Source of the DNA: Labyrinthula sp. Ha
Lineage: Eukaryota > Sar > Bigyra > Labyrinthulida > Labyrinthulaceae
Assembly (NCBI GenBank): GCA_015227615.1
Contig: JAALGZ010000015.1
Span: 769,001 to 833,000 of the forward strand
Length of the DNA stretch: 64,000 nucleotides
Direction of reading: 5' to 3'
In this document: positions 10,301 to 21,881 of the stretch, in pieces
Numbering within the stretch: position 1 is the stretch's first letter
Layout of the letters: each line of letters starts with the position of its first letter
The notes under the pieces: generated by a model
Seen by the model: the letters and a program-made list of their open reading frames with translations, nothing else
Databases searched by the model: none
What the model was told of the DNA's origin: nothing
Translations under genes and position numbers: made by a program

Positions 10301-13300
10301 TTTTTTATAGTCTATATCATTTTGTCAAAGTTTCTCTCCTTGGGAAATACTTTGGAGCGTGTTTTGTTAACCATTATATCTAATTCCCTATTGGAAATCT
10401 GTGTATCGATAATTTATTAAATTGGATATATGAGAACATCTGGGTAGAGCTTCAATACTTGTTCTACCATTTTCATTAGTCTTTAGACATTTTATTTTAA
10501 CCCACAGTAAGAATAACAGTTTAAGAGGATGTGCTCCGTTCCCATATAAACCCTCGTCCTCAAAAGGATATATCTCGTGAGAACTGATTTATTCCACCCT
10601 TGATATTTACACGAATCATAATATGTCTGAAGCATGGCTAGTAATAATATCGCCGCAAAGAACTACCAATAATCCTTGACCTGTGCACTTTGATCTTTGC
10701 AGATACAATATGGTAAGTCGTCGCTCTTTTTTTTGTCTTATACTGAATATTATAAATTATAAATGGTGGTTTAACTGCAATATGTTTTATTAAAAATATT
10801 TTTTCTAGCAATCAATTTTGACAGACAAAGTGTGTTAGCTGCATTAAATTATCTTAAGATCTAGAACCCATGTTTTAATGTACAATGTGCAACATAGAGC
10901 AATCATTGTTGCCAGATACACATTTCCTTAGTGGTTATGAAACTAACAAATGTTTTTATATTAAAAAATATGTTTGGAAATAGCACTGAGAGGATGCAAC
11001 AATGAGCCAATACCACAGTCCAATGGATTTTCGGGCTCTCGAATTATTGGCAAAACAATTTTGCAGTATGGACACCGTACCTTTGAACCTTAAAACTAAA
11101 TCAATTTAATGAGAATGTTGCACTTTGTTGAAAATTTTGGGAGAATTAGGTTTTATGATTTTCCAATGGTTATGGTTTGGTTATGACATGAGTTTTCTTT
11201 ATGTAAACCACTTTAGTGGGACACTAGACAATCATTGGTTAGCAACAGTAAAATATGAAATAGAACCGTTGAGATTTGAGTAGCAACTATAATAGACCTG
11301 CAGTTAGTGTTCAAAGCAGGGACCTTACTACTTTCAATTATTTACTTATATAGTTATAAGTAACAACTCTACTTACTCGAATTAACTCATACAGGTAGAC
11401 CATCTCGCATATAGCAAGTTCATCAAGATCTTTTAGATGAACCGTATGATAAAAACCTACCCCAACGTACATCACAACGCTATTTGTATTAAGTAAAAAC
11501 TAGGAATTCCTTGATGCTCTTCTACATTCTTCATATACAGGTTAGTATCAGTTGGTAGAAGAAATTTAATGGTAATCACCTGAAATTTGCATAGGCTGTT
11601 TCTTACATATATCCTAATTAATTAGTTTCATCAGTAGACAAGGCATCATTCACAAGTAATTTCATCAACTGAAACATATTCATAAGAAATTGTTTATTCA
11701 TCTACAGCAAAATTAAAACTTACCTAAGAGTAGTAGGAAAGTAGAACTTTATTATTTAGCTTACAAAATAATTAAGAAAAATTCGTTAAGCAAAGACTGA
11801 TCACTCAAAATACTGACACAGTATTGAAGTTGTTATGTGATATGAAGACTCATACAAATTAGGTTAAAAAATCTAATTCTCGATGTATTATCGACCTGAA
11901 GAGAAATAAATTCGTTAGAAGAATTTGCTCGGGGTATTCATTGAAGATATCATGGAAACTGGTTAATAATGGACCTCTCCGTTTTTATTATAGCCATATA
12001 CTGCTTCAAAAAATATCTAGAGATAGTACTGCTAGACATGATTAAGATAGATGTTTAATTTTCTGGAAAAGTTTCTCTTCTTTTGTTAAGCTACATTGTT
12101 TTCAAATATAACAAGAAGAATAGCTGCATCAATTCTTGCTTGTGGCTAATAAAAAAAAATAGCACTGAAAAAGAGCGATTGTAAAAAGTGAATTATGTCA
12201 TTAACTGTAAACTGTGTTGAGAGAATAGGTACTTTGAAAAAAATCAAGCAGTTAATGTGCATCAATGCTGCACTTCTATTCGATGTTTAACAACAACATC
12301 CGGTATTTTTAGAAAGGATTTTTAAAATGTTAAATCAAAGTAATACATTCATTCATACTTTTTATTGCTTTCAGAATTTTACTGCTTTCGTAAATTATTT
12401 TATTCTATGAGTACATGTTACACATACAAAGGAAGAAAACTGTTTTTGGCAACACACAGAATCCTCATAAAATTTGTTGATGAGTTTCAAACTAAACCGA
12501 GTTAGAGAAAAGTGGAGATCCTCTTGAATGCTAACTTCAGAGAAACATCGGGTGATGAAGCTTGCGATGGTATTATTCTCACAAGTACTTACTTAATATT
12601 GAGTGAAGGAGTACTTTTCTCATTCATGTCTTGGGAAATCCGCTAGTACTTCAGCTACCTAGAGCAACTTGCACTAAGGCTAGGTAAAGTATTTATGATT
12701 AACTAGTACCTTGGTCAGGATCTCATAGAGATCATAAAATTGGGATACCTCGAAATATCCAAAAACTTAGAATGTTTGATGGCTTGTTTTCTTAGAACAT
12801 CATCGATGATATGAGCATTTATTCTTCGGTGAACAAGGCTCAACGAAAGAATTCTTTCAACCAATGTGATTAATGAGAAGCACTTATTTTTTTCAGCACC
12901 ATTCACATAAAGGGATTCTCCTACACAAACCGAAGAAAAATAATTTAAAGAGTAATTTATATTCATTAGCCATCATTTGTACTACTGCTGGGAATGCACT
13001 CCTGAGCAACCTCTACTTAGTATTCTGCGCGTTAACATTGTCATTTTCGTAGGTATGGCTATCTATCACTATAAAGCTCTTATTATTTGCTACAATATCT
13101 ATTTTGATAATAAAATACAAAAGAATAATAAATTATAGTAGCAACACATCTTCAACTAACTAATATGCCCATTAAAAATCATGTTTGATTACAGTAAGAG
13201 GTACTCAACAATGTTGTGATTTTTCCACTAGATATAAAAATGAGATTCTTAACACCAAACTAAAATTACTCAACCTCTTACGGAGTTTATGTTTGCTATC

Positions 13301-14119
13301 TATTATACTCAGACAGCAAATACTTAACAAACTTACTCAGTAAACGAGCTAGAATAGCTTTTTCTAAGCGTAGACTTCATCGATTTATCGGCAATACACG
13401 AAGTAGACCTGATAACTATTGTTTTCAAACCTTGTTTTCAACCACAGCTTAGTTTATATACGATACACATTACCACAAATTAAGGACTTAGAGTTCGTTG
13501 TCATAGCGCTGGTCTCTTACCACCTGTCATTGACACTTAGTTTTCTACAGTGAATGTATCGCAAGAAAGTATTACATGCTACAAAGCTGCATTATTCCTT
13601 GGCTCAAAATTTCTAAAAATTAATTTCCTAGAGTTTAGTTAAGAAAATGAGTTCATGAAAAAACGATGGAATCCCGATGGATGTTGCATTTATGGAGGTA
13701 ATAGCTTCAGTGGAGAGTAGTTAATGAGACTGAAGACATTCTTGGAACCCGGAGAAACCGAAAACTGATTACATAAACACTGGAATAAAGTATTTTGGCA
13801 CTAATATCTAATCCATTATTTTGCTTTCTAGTTTGTTTTCTCGCTAATCTGTTTCTTAGTTGCTTTACATAGGCGATATCAAACACTTAGTGCGAGAGGG
13901 ATGACAAGAACCTTACACTTTGCCCTACTACTTCGATCTGTTACTTCCTTTTGCACTTCGTGCTCTCTTTCTTTAAAATTCTTTGCCGTAAAAAAATCAA
14001 TTAAAGTAGAAACCAAGTCTTAAACTCAAACTTCTCCTTAGTGCAATGGTCAACCTTTCTTGAGCCAACTCTTCCGGTATTAAGCTTACCAAAACCCATA
14101 TTTTAAATTCCCGAATTTC

Positions 14120-14129
14120 GATAACCAAT
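14120..14129 (+). promoter_or_regulatory. GATAACCAAT motif, second copy
   Basis: Same decamer as at 2137, here 168 bases before the start codon at 14288 and followed by TATCAATTATCAGTTATCAA, an arrangement related to the ATTGATA cluster near 2100-2146. Confidence 0.3.
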
Positions 14130-14206
14130 CGGTTCCAAGTATCAATTATCAGTTATCAATTTGTACAGTGCTGAATCTTCTTTGTAGTCGCTTTCTGATA
14201 ACATAG

Positions 14207-14214
14207 CCGTTAAG
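14207..14214 (+). promoter_or_regulatory. CCGTTAAG motif, third plus-strand copy
   Basis: CCGTTAAG lies 74 bases before the start codon at 14288, in gene orientation, farther away than the copies at 3421, 4838 and 54140. Confidence 0.35.
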
Positions 14215-14287
14215 TCCTCCCATCAAAAAAAAACCGTGTTGACAACTGACTCAAAAGGACATCCATCAACTTACACAATTAGAAAGG

Positions 14288-16024
14288 ATGTTCAAATTTA
14301 CACGAACGAGAAAGCGAAACCCAAGAAAGAGGCGTAATGTACGTACGGTATCAACCTTGAGAAGAGGTAAAAAATCCAAGACTAAGCCATTGCTTAACTT
14401 CAAGGTGTCTTCTGCTGTTTCATCTGCTGCTGAAGAAGTGGAAGCGACAAATCATGGGAAAAAAAGGTTTGAAGTTTTTGAAGAAGCAACAGATTTTCCT
14501 GAGTTTGGTACCGTCGGTAGAAAGAAATCAGGTACTCGTGCTACCTTTGATGATCACAATGAAAATACTGGTTTTGATGATACCTTCATGCCCAGGAATA
14601 CCTTCGACTCAAATGTTTCCCACTATTTGGACCCATATGTAGATCCCTCGCAGCAAGGAGTGCCAATGATGAAGTTTAGTTTAGACGAACAAATGTCCAG
14701 AGGATACAGCTTTTCTTCTTTCAATAGAAGTACTGGTCCAGATGTACACAGGTCGGTGTCGAAGAATTCAAACACACTTTCATTTTCAACTGTATCAGAG
14801 GACAGTATTCTCCAAGGTGACTATTCCGTAATCAGCAGGCGGTCGATGAACAATCCAGTTTATGTTCAACAAGATATTTCTTCGATAAGTCGAAGTAAAA
14901 AGAAGAAACGAGGACGAAGTAAAGGAAAGATTAAATCTAGCTTGACTCGTACAAGATCAAGAAAGAAGCTAGAGACTCTACGAGAACAGGGTAGAAATTC
15001 CACTTCCAGACTAACTATTGAGCGAACTCCGTCAAGAAAGGACGGTATAGATTCAGATCTAAGGAGAAGCAATAAGAGTGTTGAGTACCTTCGAAAAAGC
15101 TCAAAAAATCTAGGAACTGAAGCTAATTTTCAGCAACTTGAAGATATGATTAAACTAGCAGAGAAGAAACGAAAAACTTGGGATTCGCACTTGAAATTAA
15201 ATGCTACACCTATAGCTCTTGAAAAAGCTGAACCTGTGAAGAAAGTTGAGCGTGTAGAAAAGGTAAAGAAAAAAAAGCGGAAGAATCAAGATATTTCTTT
15301 TAAATTAACCTTGGAAAATGTTGAGCCTAAACTTGAGAAGAGAGAAAATGACTTTCAGTTATATTCTCCTGCATCTGAAACAATAAAAAGCGAATTTGTT
15401 GCGTATTTAAATGACGCCATGCAACTTTCCCCTAGTTCAAATGTTCGTCTGAGCTTGAAGGACAAGTTTGTTAGGAAGATTCCTGGATCAACATTTTGTG
15501 AAATAAAAACTGATTATGATGGAACTCACACAGTTGAAGAAACTCCAACTGATCTTGATTCTCATTTAATTAGCTATAGGCTTCGAAAACTTGCTAAGAG
15601 AATATCTATAAGAAAATCTCTAAGAAGTTTAAAAAGTTTTAAAAGTCTGGCGAGTTTCAGATCTAATAAAGGAGCAGATAAAGAGCTACGTTTACGATCT
15701 AAAATGGCCAAGTTTGTTTCTGATCCTAGTTTGGATCGACCGGTAACTCCACCAAGGAAAGAAAGCAATAGTAAGCTTGACCGAATAGAAAAGAAAAAAG
15801 CTCGAGCTAAGAAATATAAAGAAAAGATTGATATAGCAAAAAAAGATTCTTTTGACAGTAAGGAATCAGTTACTTGCAAAGAATGCGGAAAGAAGGAATT
15901 TCTGAACAAGAAAAAAACTAAGCAATGGGTGGATGAATATTGTGTTAAGTGTTATAAGAGGTTATATGGTATTCGAGGATACAAAAATCGTCTGAAAGAG
16001 ATAGAAAAGGATCTTAGTGTTTAG
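14288..16024 (+). CDS. Basic disordered protein with C-terminal Cys4 motif, unknown
   Basis: An intronless 578-residue frame. Most of it is Ser/Lys/Arg-rich and probably disordered, with many RSxS and KKRK patches. The only compact-looking part is the C-terminus (about residues 525-565): CKECGKKEF, a 20-residue spacer rich in Lys, then YCVKCYKRLYG. Two CxxC pairs suggest a small zinc knuckle or ribbon. Seen: the Cys spacing and the composition. Inferred: zinc binding and a nuclear or cytoskeletal scaffold role. I do not recognise the family. The basic N-terminus resembles the protein at 5944 in composition, but I could not align them. An A-rich context just before the ATG supports the start. 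Confidence 0.55.
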   Translation: MFKFTRTRKRNPRKRRNVRTVSTLRRGKKSKTKPLLNFKVSSAVSSAAEEVEATNHGKKRFEVFEEATDFPEFGTVGRKKSGTRATFDDHNENTGFDDTFMPRNTFDSNVSHYLDPYVDPSQQGVPMMKFSLDEQMSRGYSFSSFNRSTGPDVHRSVSKNSNTLSFSTVSEDSILQGDYSVISRRSMNNPVYVQQDISSISRSKKKKRGRSKGKIKSSLTRTRSRKKLETLREQGRNSTSRLTIERTPSRKDGIDSDLRRSNKSVEYLRKSSKNLGTEANFQQLEDMIKLAEKKRKTWDSHLKLNATPIALEKAEPVKKVERVEKVKKKKRKNQDISFKLTLENVEPKLEKRENDFQLYSPASETIKSEFVAYLNDAMQLSPSSNVRLSLKDKFVRKIPGSTFCEIKTDYDGTHTVEETPTDLDSHLISYRLRKLAKRISIRKSLRSLKSFKSLASFRSNKGADKELRLRSKMAKFVSDPSLDRPVTPPRKESNSKLDRIEKKKARAKKYKEKIDIAKKDSFDSKESVTCKECGKKEFLNKKKTKQWVDEYCVKCYKRLYGIRGYKNRLKEIEKDLSV

Positions 16025-16096
16025 TGTTATTCACTTTTTTGTATGTTTTAATTTATTTGTATTACAAAAATAGGAAAAGGTAAACATTGTGTTTTT

Positions 16097-17806
16097 TTAT
16101 ACAGAGGAGTGTTCACTAGTCATTCTACTTTCAGACATAATTTCAGCTCCAATATATTGTTTATACTCTTTACTGTTCAAGAATCTTGGAAACGAATCAT
16201 TTGACATTAATCCAAACACTTCTTTAAATGCTTCATCAAAAACATCATCATCAAGATATTCTTCTCTATTTAATAACTTATCCTTTATTTTTTCACGCAT
16301 TTCAAAACCAATATTAACTTGCAATAATGCTCCTGGTTTAATATAAAAATCATAAATAGTTTCTGCGGTTTCTCTCTTTCTTTCCTCCTCTTCTTTTCCA
16401 TCATCCCCATCCAGATGAAACCCTTTTAAACTTGCGAAGTAAGAGCTTCTTCGGTGTTTTCTAACTCTACTCTCACACTGATTTGTATGCCGAAACATGT
16501 AATCAATACTAACTTCAGATTCCAATCGTGGCGATGAGTTTTTAATTTCAGTTTCAATTTTACTTCTGTGAGTTTCGCAGCAACTTTCTCCCCAACACAT
16601 TCTCCATGAAGTTACTTCTAAACAAAACATATAATTTTCTAGTGACATCTCATGCACTAAATGAGTTTTAAATAGCTCACGTCCAACTTGAGATCGCAGC
16701 ACATTATTTAATTTCACATTCAAATGACTCTCAAAAACAGATGAGCGATCTTTGTCCTTCATTGCTTGCTTAAACTGTACAGGCACGGAGATTGTATAAG
16801 CGAGCAGCCAGGTTAATAGAGACAGGTAAGACCAAGATAACCATCCCTTTCTTTCCAGATCCTTTGGCTTGAAATAATCCAACGCAAGGTAAACAAGAAA
16901 AGCAACCGCAGACAGTCTCTTGGCTGTAATAATTTCTGATCTTATAGAAAAAGTATCTGGTTCATTTCTAGTTAGCTTGAAGAAGAACTCGCAGTAAAGA
17001 GTAGAAGCCGTAACTACAAGCAAAAGATATAAATGTGTGTGTGACGGTTTGATACATCCAGTGCAGAGTAGCAGTTCCCTTGGTGTCAAGCGATGTCCAT
17101 TCAAAAGCGTCCATCCAAGGAAAGATACCACGGCGATTATCAATAGTAAAAACAACAAGCCAAAAAAGGTTGTCGAACAGTACTTGTACATCACATACTT
17201 CTTTGAAAGTTCTGGTTTCTCGCGCGCTATAGGAACTTCTTCATGAATATTTGGAAAAGAATATTCTAGAATAGTTCCTTTTTTTTCATCAGCTTTCCAT
17301 GATTTCTTCCGTTTATTTTTATATTTGTCTCTTTTCACATTTGAACTTACAAGGTTGAACTGAACTTGGGTTTGTTGAGCCCTCCAAAGGCTTCTTTCGT
17401 AAAGATTTTTTGCTAGCTCTTTGGATCGAAGTAGATTGAAGTAGAGAAGCATGACACGAACACAGTATGGGGCAAAGAATAAGATAGGAGCGTAGATTAG
17501 GATTGCCATGAGGAGAAAACAGTTGAATCGTTCTCTTCCATCAGTTCTAGCTTCACGTAGAAGAAGAAAAACCGGAAATGCGATGGACATTACACTGCTA
17601 GTAATCAAAGCTAGGCGTCGCTTTGAAATTCGGGTGTTTATGTTCATGAAGGACCATACACAAAACACAGAAAAAGTACAACAAATATAAATACATGAGA
17701 CAATCAACACCACCTGGGCTGCCATTTGATTCTTTGGGTGCACCTCAAGGTGTTCTTTGCTTATCTGCGCACAGTGTTCACTATGGTTCCCGTGAAGCAA
17801 CAACAT
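16097..17806 (-). CDS. Seven-helix membrane protein with C-terminal RGS domain
   Basis: An intronless 569-residue frame. Hydrophobic segments at about 31-54, 64-83, 96-123, 212-235, 259-276, 298-312 and 323-343 give seven likely membrane helices, with a long basic loop (about 124-205) between helices 3 and 4. The C-terminal region reads as an RGS domain: VLRSQVGRELFKTHLVHEMS then ENYMFCLEV (residues 369-398), and later AETIYDFYIKPGALLQVNI and DVFDEAFKEVFGLM ending in EYKQYI (to about 552). An insertion of roughly 75 charged residues splits the RGS fold at about 403-478. This order matches the plant AtRGS1-type receptor-GAP and similar protist proteins. The expected role is accelerating GTP hydrolysis on G-alpha at the plasma membrane. 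It lies upstream of a tandem 7TM family on the same strand. Confidence 0.75.
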   Translation of the reverse strand: MLLLHGNHSEHCAQISKEHLEVHPKNQMAAQVVLIVSCIYICCTFSVFCVWSFMNINTRISKRRLALITSSVMSIAFPVFLLLREARTDGRERFNCFLLMAILIYAPILFFAPYCVRVMLLYFNLLRSKELAKNLYERSLWRAQQTQVQFNLVSSNVKRDKYKNKRKKSWKADEKKGTILEYSFPNIHEEVPIAREKPELSKKYVMYKYCSTTFFGLLFLLLIIAVVSFLGWTLLNGHRLTPRELLLCTGCIKPSHTHLYLLLVVTASTLYCEFFFKLTRNEPDTFSIRSEIITAKRLSAVAFLVYLALDYFKPKDLERKGWLSWSYLSLLTWLLAYTISVPVQFKQAMKDKDRSSVFESHLNVKLNNVLRSQVGRELFKTHLVHEMSLENYMFCLEVTSWRMCWGESCCETHRSKIETEIKNSSPRLESEVSIDYMFRHTNQCESRVRKHRRSSYFASLKGFHLDGDDGKEEEERKRETAETIYDFYIKPGALLQVNIGFEMREKIKDKLLNREEYLDDDVFDEAFKEVFGLMSNDSFPRFLNSKEYKQYIGAEIMSESRMTSEHSSV

Positions 17807-18119
17807 TTTAGCTCTTTTCTTTTACTTTTGACTTCACGGTTCTGGTCTAATCCACAGGTGAGAAGTAGAGTTGCACGTTTCAGAAATTAGTCAGAAAGAC
17901 CGTGCTAGACAGTTGTCTTCTCCTATTGTCAATCGGGTTTTCAAAGTTGTCCCCATGGTATTGGGAATAGAGATGTTGCCCAACTCAAACTTAAAAGTGT
18001 ACTTTTGTATCTTCTGTTCCTTACAGTATCCGACCGTTGTATCATAAGCAGTCATTTGACTTAATCATTATGAGAATTTACCCAAAATTTAGTACCTATG
18101 GGAACAAATAAGAGAGATA
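17807..18119. other. Spacer between RanBP1 and the 7TM-RGS gene
   Basis: Both flanking genes are on the minus strand, so this 313-base spacer holds the RanBP1 3' end and the 7TM-RGS promoter. No further feature seen. Confidence 0.5.
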
Positions 18120-18834
18120 TTATTCCGTTTGTTTTGGTTCTTGTTTTTCTTCCTCCTTTTCGTCAGCGACTTCAACTTTTCCTAGTTGTTCGGCTACTTT
18201 ATCTACTTCATCTGCTTTGGATCCTTCTTTTTTTTTCTCAGTTTCTTGTTCTTCATCATCAACAAGTTCTTTTGCTTCATCTGGGCTTTTTTCTCCTGCG
18301 TTAATCAACTTAGCCAACTCTACTTTGTCCTTGAATCCATTCGCTTTCTCTGCATCTTTAAATCTAATAGCAAACGTTTCTGTAACAAGTTCTTCTGTTG
18401 CAAAATCTGATGCTGTAAATACCCATGAACGATCAGAAGATACATTTGGACTCAATACAACATGAGGGCTAAAAGTCAACAAACTAAACACGTGTACCTT
18501 ACCAAGTGATTTGCACAGATTTTCAAGGTCTTATCCTGTCTCATAAGCAACCTTACTTTTCCATGTTTCTTATGCTTCAACAGTTTTACATCACCAGTTC
18601 CTCTTTCTTTCCAGAAGTTTTCTCTTTTTTCACCCCCATAAACATCCTCTTTAACAAAAACGAAGAGCTTTGCTCGCCTAAGAAATGAACGTAAGAAAAG
18701 GCGTACATTTTAAAAATTACTACTTCATCTTCTTCTAGTGTTTTTGTTTCCCGTTTTTCCGCTTTATAGAGTGGTTGGAAATCAGCAGCTGCGGATTCAT
18801 CGGCTCCTGCGTCTGGTTTTGCTTCTTCTGGCAT
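18120..18834 (-). CDS. RANBP1: Ran-specific GTPase-activating protein RanBP1
   Basis: Exons 18707-18834, 18498-18677 and 18120-18468 on the minus strand, split by two introns of exactly 29 nt, give 218 residues. The Ran-binding domain is complete: [52 protein letters not shown], then [13 protein letters not shown] and a closing [17 protein letters not shown]. These match the RanBD1 core, including the WKERG and KxCANH signatures. A highly acidic Glu/Lys tail follows, as in RanBP1. The known role is to bind Ran-GTP in the cytoplasm and, with RanGAP, promote GTP hydrolysis and release of nuclear export cargo. Both introns interrupt conserved motifs, so they are well constrained. A CRE palindrome lies 47 bases upstream. 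Confidence 0.9.
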
Positions 18835-18880
18835 GATTTGTTCTGGTTTTAAAGGATTGGATTCTTTGTTATTGAATTAA

Positions 18881-18888
18881 TGACGTCA
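18881..18888. promoter_or_regulatory. CRE-like palindrome upstream of RanBP1
   Basis: A perfect TGACGTCA, extended as AATGACGTCATT, lies 46 bases from the RanBP1 start codon (gene on the minus strand). In other eukaryotes this palindrome is bound by CREB/ATF-type bZIP factors. Function here is inferred from sequence and position only. Confidence 0.4.
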
Positions 18889-21881
18889 TTACGTAAATTG
18901 ATTTTCTAAATCTGGATGTCCTATCAAGACATTGGATATGGGACATTGAGATATTGAAGTACGTTAAAATCTTATATGAAATGATACAAAAGTATTAGAA
19001 TAATTAGAAAGTTAGAGAAATAACTAGAAAGGGAGTTTAGATTCTTCTATTGCACTGAGTTCACCTTCACTCTAGTTGGATACATTCCTTTTCTTTGCTT
19101 CTATTCTTGACGTAATAGTTGTTGACAGATGTTCCGCAGAGTGTCAATGGTTAGTTGCTTTAACACCACTCCTTGTCAATGCTTCCTGATACTAGTAAAA
19201 TATTGGAGGATTTAAATCTATATGTATGAGACTTCCTCCGATTATATTTTTGTTGAAGGCTTTCAATTTCCTTACTACCAATTATAATTGTGGCTCAATA
19301 GTCCTTCCTTCGTTGTCGACATGGGCGTTCTTGATAGCACCACAGTTAGCTATTTCTATATTAAGTATCTAAGCTTAATGGTGCCAATCATAGCAGTAAG
19401 AGTTGATGGTTCTGGGCTTCAAAGCTTCTACAAGAAGATAACCCTACTGAGGTTTAACAAGTTTTCCATCCCGATGCTCAAAACATGATGAAAACGAAAT
19501 TTTAATCTATTCAAAATATTCCAGAGAAAGAAATGCATGTTTTATTTTTTCTTTTACCACTAGAAAATCTCAGGATGCATATAGAGTAAGAATACTACCT
19601 ATGCTCCGTAACAAATCGCTGTTGAAATAGAGTTCGCCTCTTGCAAGAGGTTAATATTCATATTTCAAGGAGGGTATATTGCGACACCGGCATGTCTACT
19701 TCTTTGTACTTAATTATTCTTTTAATTTTTTTTCATAACTGAAAATATGGAACATGAGTGCGTTGAATAATTTTCTATGAGCTTGTTTCACCTACGAGTA
19801 TGTGTTAATAAGATTATTGGTATCAAAAAATGATATAATAATAAGTTTCAGAATCCAGATGTCCTCTGACACCAAAAGCAAAGATATAAAACTAAAGACC
19901 TTTTTCGTGAGAAAATTTGCCAGTATCAAGTGAGACCTAGTCTAGGTACTAGATGCTATCTTTCACAACCCAATAAAGGAGTTAAGTGACTCACTCAACC
20001 GTTTCTGCGAGAGCTCGCTTATGGCTACACCCATTTAAACTGATTTATCCGAAGCTAACTGGAAACACAAGTATTTGTGCTGGTTTAACTTACCATGAAT
20101 TTTGGTTGTAAGATCTTAGTTTCTTTCAAAAGTTTTCCGACAGTTGAGGTGTTGTTGAAATGATTTGCGAGGATAAATTTTCATATTTATATACAGATGA
20201 ACTTAACTCCAGAAAGGACATAGGCCATACAGTTGCATCGTGATGGTTTAGCCGTTATTTAGCTATCTAATTTGTACGTTAATACCTAACTTCTACATTC
20301 ACAAAAGTCACATTTCAAGTCGCGAATATTTATTTAAAAAGATCAAGCGTAGGATCTGATCAATCGCAGTTTTTTCTGATTTTTGTTATTGTTGCTATTG
20401 CGTATTAAAATCATTAGATCCTATTACTGTTTTTCCGCAATGATTTATGGCTTTCTATTTCAAACACCGCTATTTTATGGCATTGTGACATTTCACTTCA
20501 CCTTTACCAAAAAAATACTCAAGGTTATGACCCTGAAAAACTCTACTGAGTCTAACTTCTATCAGTCACATCTTTTTCAACCCGTGTACATTTGAATTAA
20601 AGATGCATAATCATTTTCCTCTACACTGCTACCGACACTAAGGAGTCTTAAGGTTTTGTGTTGTACAGGCTTTCGCCTGGGTATTTTAAGAGTATGGGAT
20701 CAAAACTGGTGCCTTTGAAAAAGTAACAGTGTTCTGTTTTTTCCTGTGAACTGCCTCGGTAGATTGGTATGGCTTTGGAAAAAAGCATTAGCTGTAAAAT
20801 TTTTGTTTTTCCAATGTTTACCGTGGGGTTGTGAGCCTTCAGTTTAGACTACATCACTAGGAAAAAGTGTCCATTTTTTCATGTACAACCAGAATATGCT
20901 CTTTTGGTGGTTTTTGATTCAATACCATCTTAAAGGTTAAGCGGTAAGACAGAATTTAGTTTAAATTTTCTAGGAAGCAAACTTCAAGATAATTTGTTTA
21001 CAAACAAGCCTTAGCCTCAGCGATAAGTTCTTTGTTGCGTGTCTCGGTTAGGTGCACGGGTGAAGGCTGGCAATCAAACCATTTTGAAACCAATAATTAA
21101 CAATATTTTATGTAAGAGCTTGAAAAATGTAACAGATCGGGCTACCTTAATAAAATTTAAACATTATACCGAAATAGCTTGCGCCACAGGACTGGGTACC
21201 TTTTCAGCTTCTGTTGTGTGTGCATGGGTCAATTACTCAGCGAGCAAACATTTTCTCAACTTTAGAGCAAAACGGCACTTCGAAACCATCTGCCCTACAA
21301 TTACTTGCTACTCCTAAAACCAAAGCAAATCTTAACCTTCTTGCGATAAGGCTTTGTCAAATAGCAGTACATGGTCATGATTTACTTGAAAACTCAAACA
21401 TTAACTTGTTGGTGGAAACTTTATTTTTATTTCAAAGAGAAGAAGTCTTTTCTTCTTTCTATTCGTATTAATATAACTCTGGTAGTAATCCTGGCCTTTA
21501 GCCAATCAAATTCAAACAAGGTTCTTAAACTTTATAGTTTGTATTTTTCTTTAGTAAAAAAGCGCTTTGATAGAAGTGCGATAAAATGTTCGTTAATTTG
21601 TATACATTTTGTGCACTATTTCGACTACTTTGGTATATCTCGGTGTTGCAACAAGACTTACCAGTAAAAGAAAATCATAACAGTAGGATATTTCAAAATA
21701 ACTTATGATTTAACTTAAATAAATGAACGGTACTCTAACAGTATTTTGATACAGAGTCGTACTCTAGAGAGGACCTCCACGGTATACAGCTCAGTGCAAT
21801 GAAAAATAACTGTATACGTTTGAATAGTGGCTGAATCTGCCATTCATCAATCATTTCGGTAACATCTCAAAGAAAGAAACA
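18889..21881. other. Gene-poor interval, about 3 kb
   Basis: No gene I can support. Between about 21040 and 21470 two overlapping frames (92 and 85 codons, one without an ATG start) look mildly coding-like, with a Leu-rich helical stretch in the second. They could be the relic of a gene, but frames break and no family is recognisable. The last 100 bases before 21882 are the likely promoter of the next gene. Confidence 0.4.

Larger units (their letters stand above)
6703..14287. other. Large gene-poor desert, about 7.6 kb
   Basis: No frame longer than about 85 codons and none with family resemblance; stops are dense on both strands. I saw no tRNA, rRNA, long tandem repeat or clear transposase. 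Local items: a perfect CRE palindrome at 7375, a TATAAAA-like word near 7432, and a short TA microsatellite near 10168. It may be decayed mobile DNA, non-coding RNA territory or simple spacer. Confidence 0.5.

Noticed and set aside
12715-12966. 83-codon minus-strand frame in the large desert
   Set aside because: No family resemblance, no neighbouring exons with 29-nt introns and no upstream motif.
21039-21471. Two overlapping coding-like frames upstream of the WW-MyTH4-FERM gene
   Set aside because: They break frame, the first lacks an ATG, and no motor or other domain could be recognised, so they were not called as a gene or as a 5' extension.
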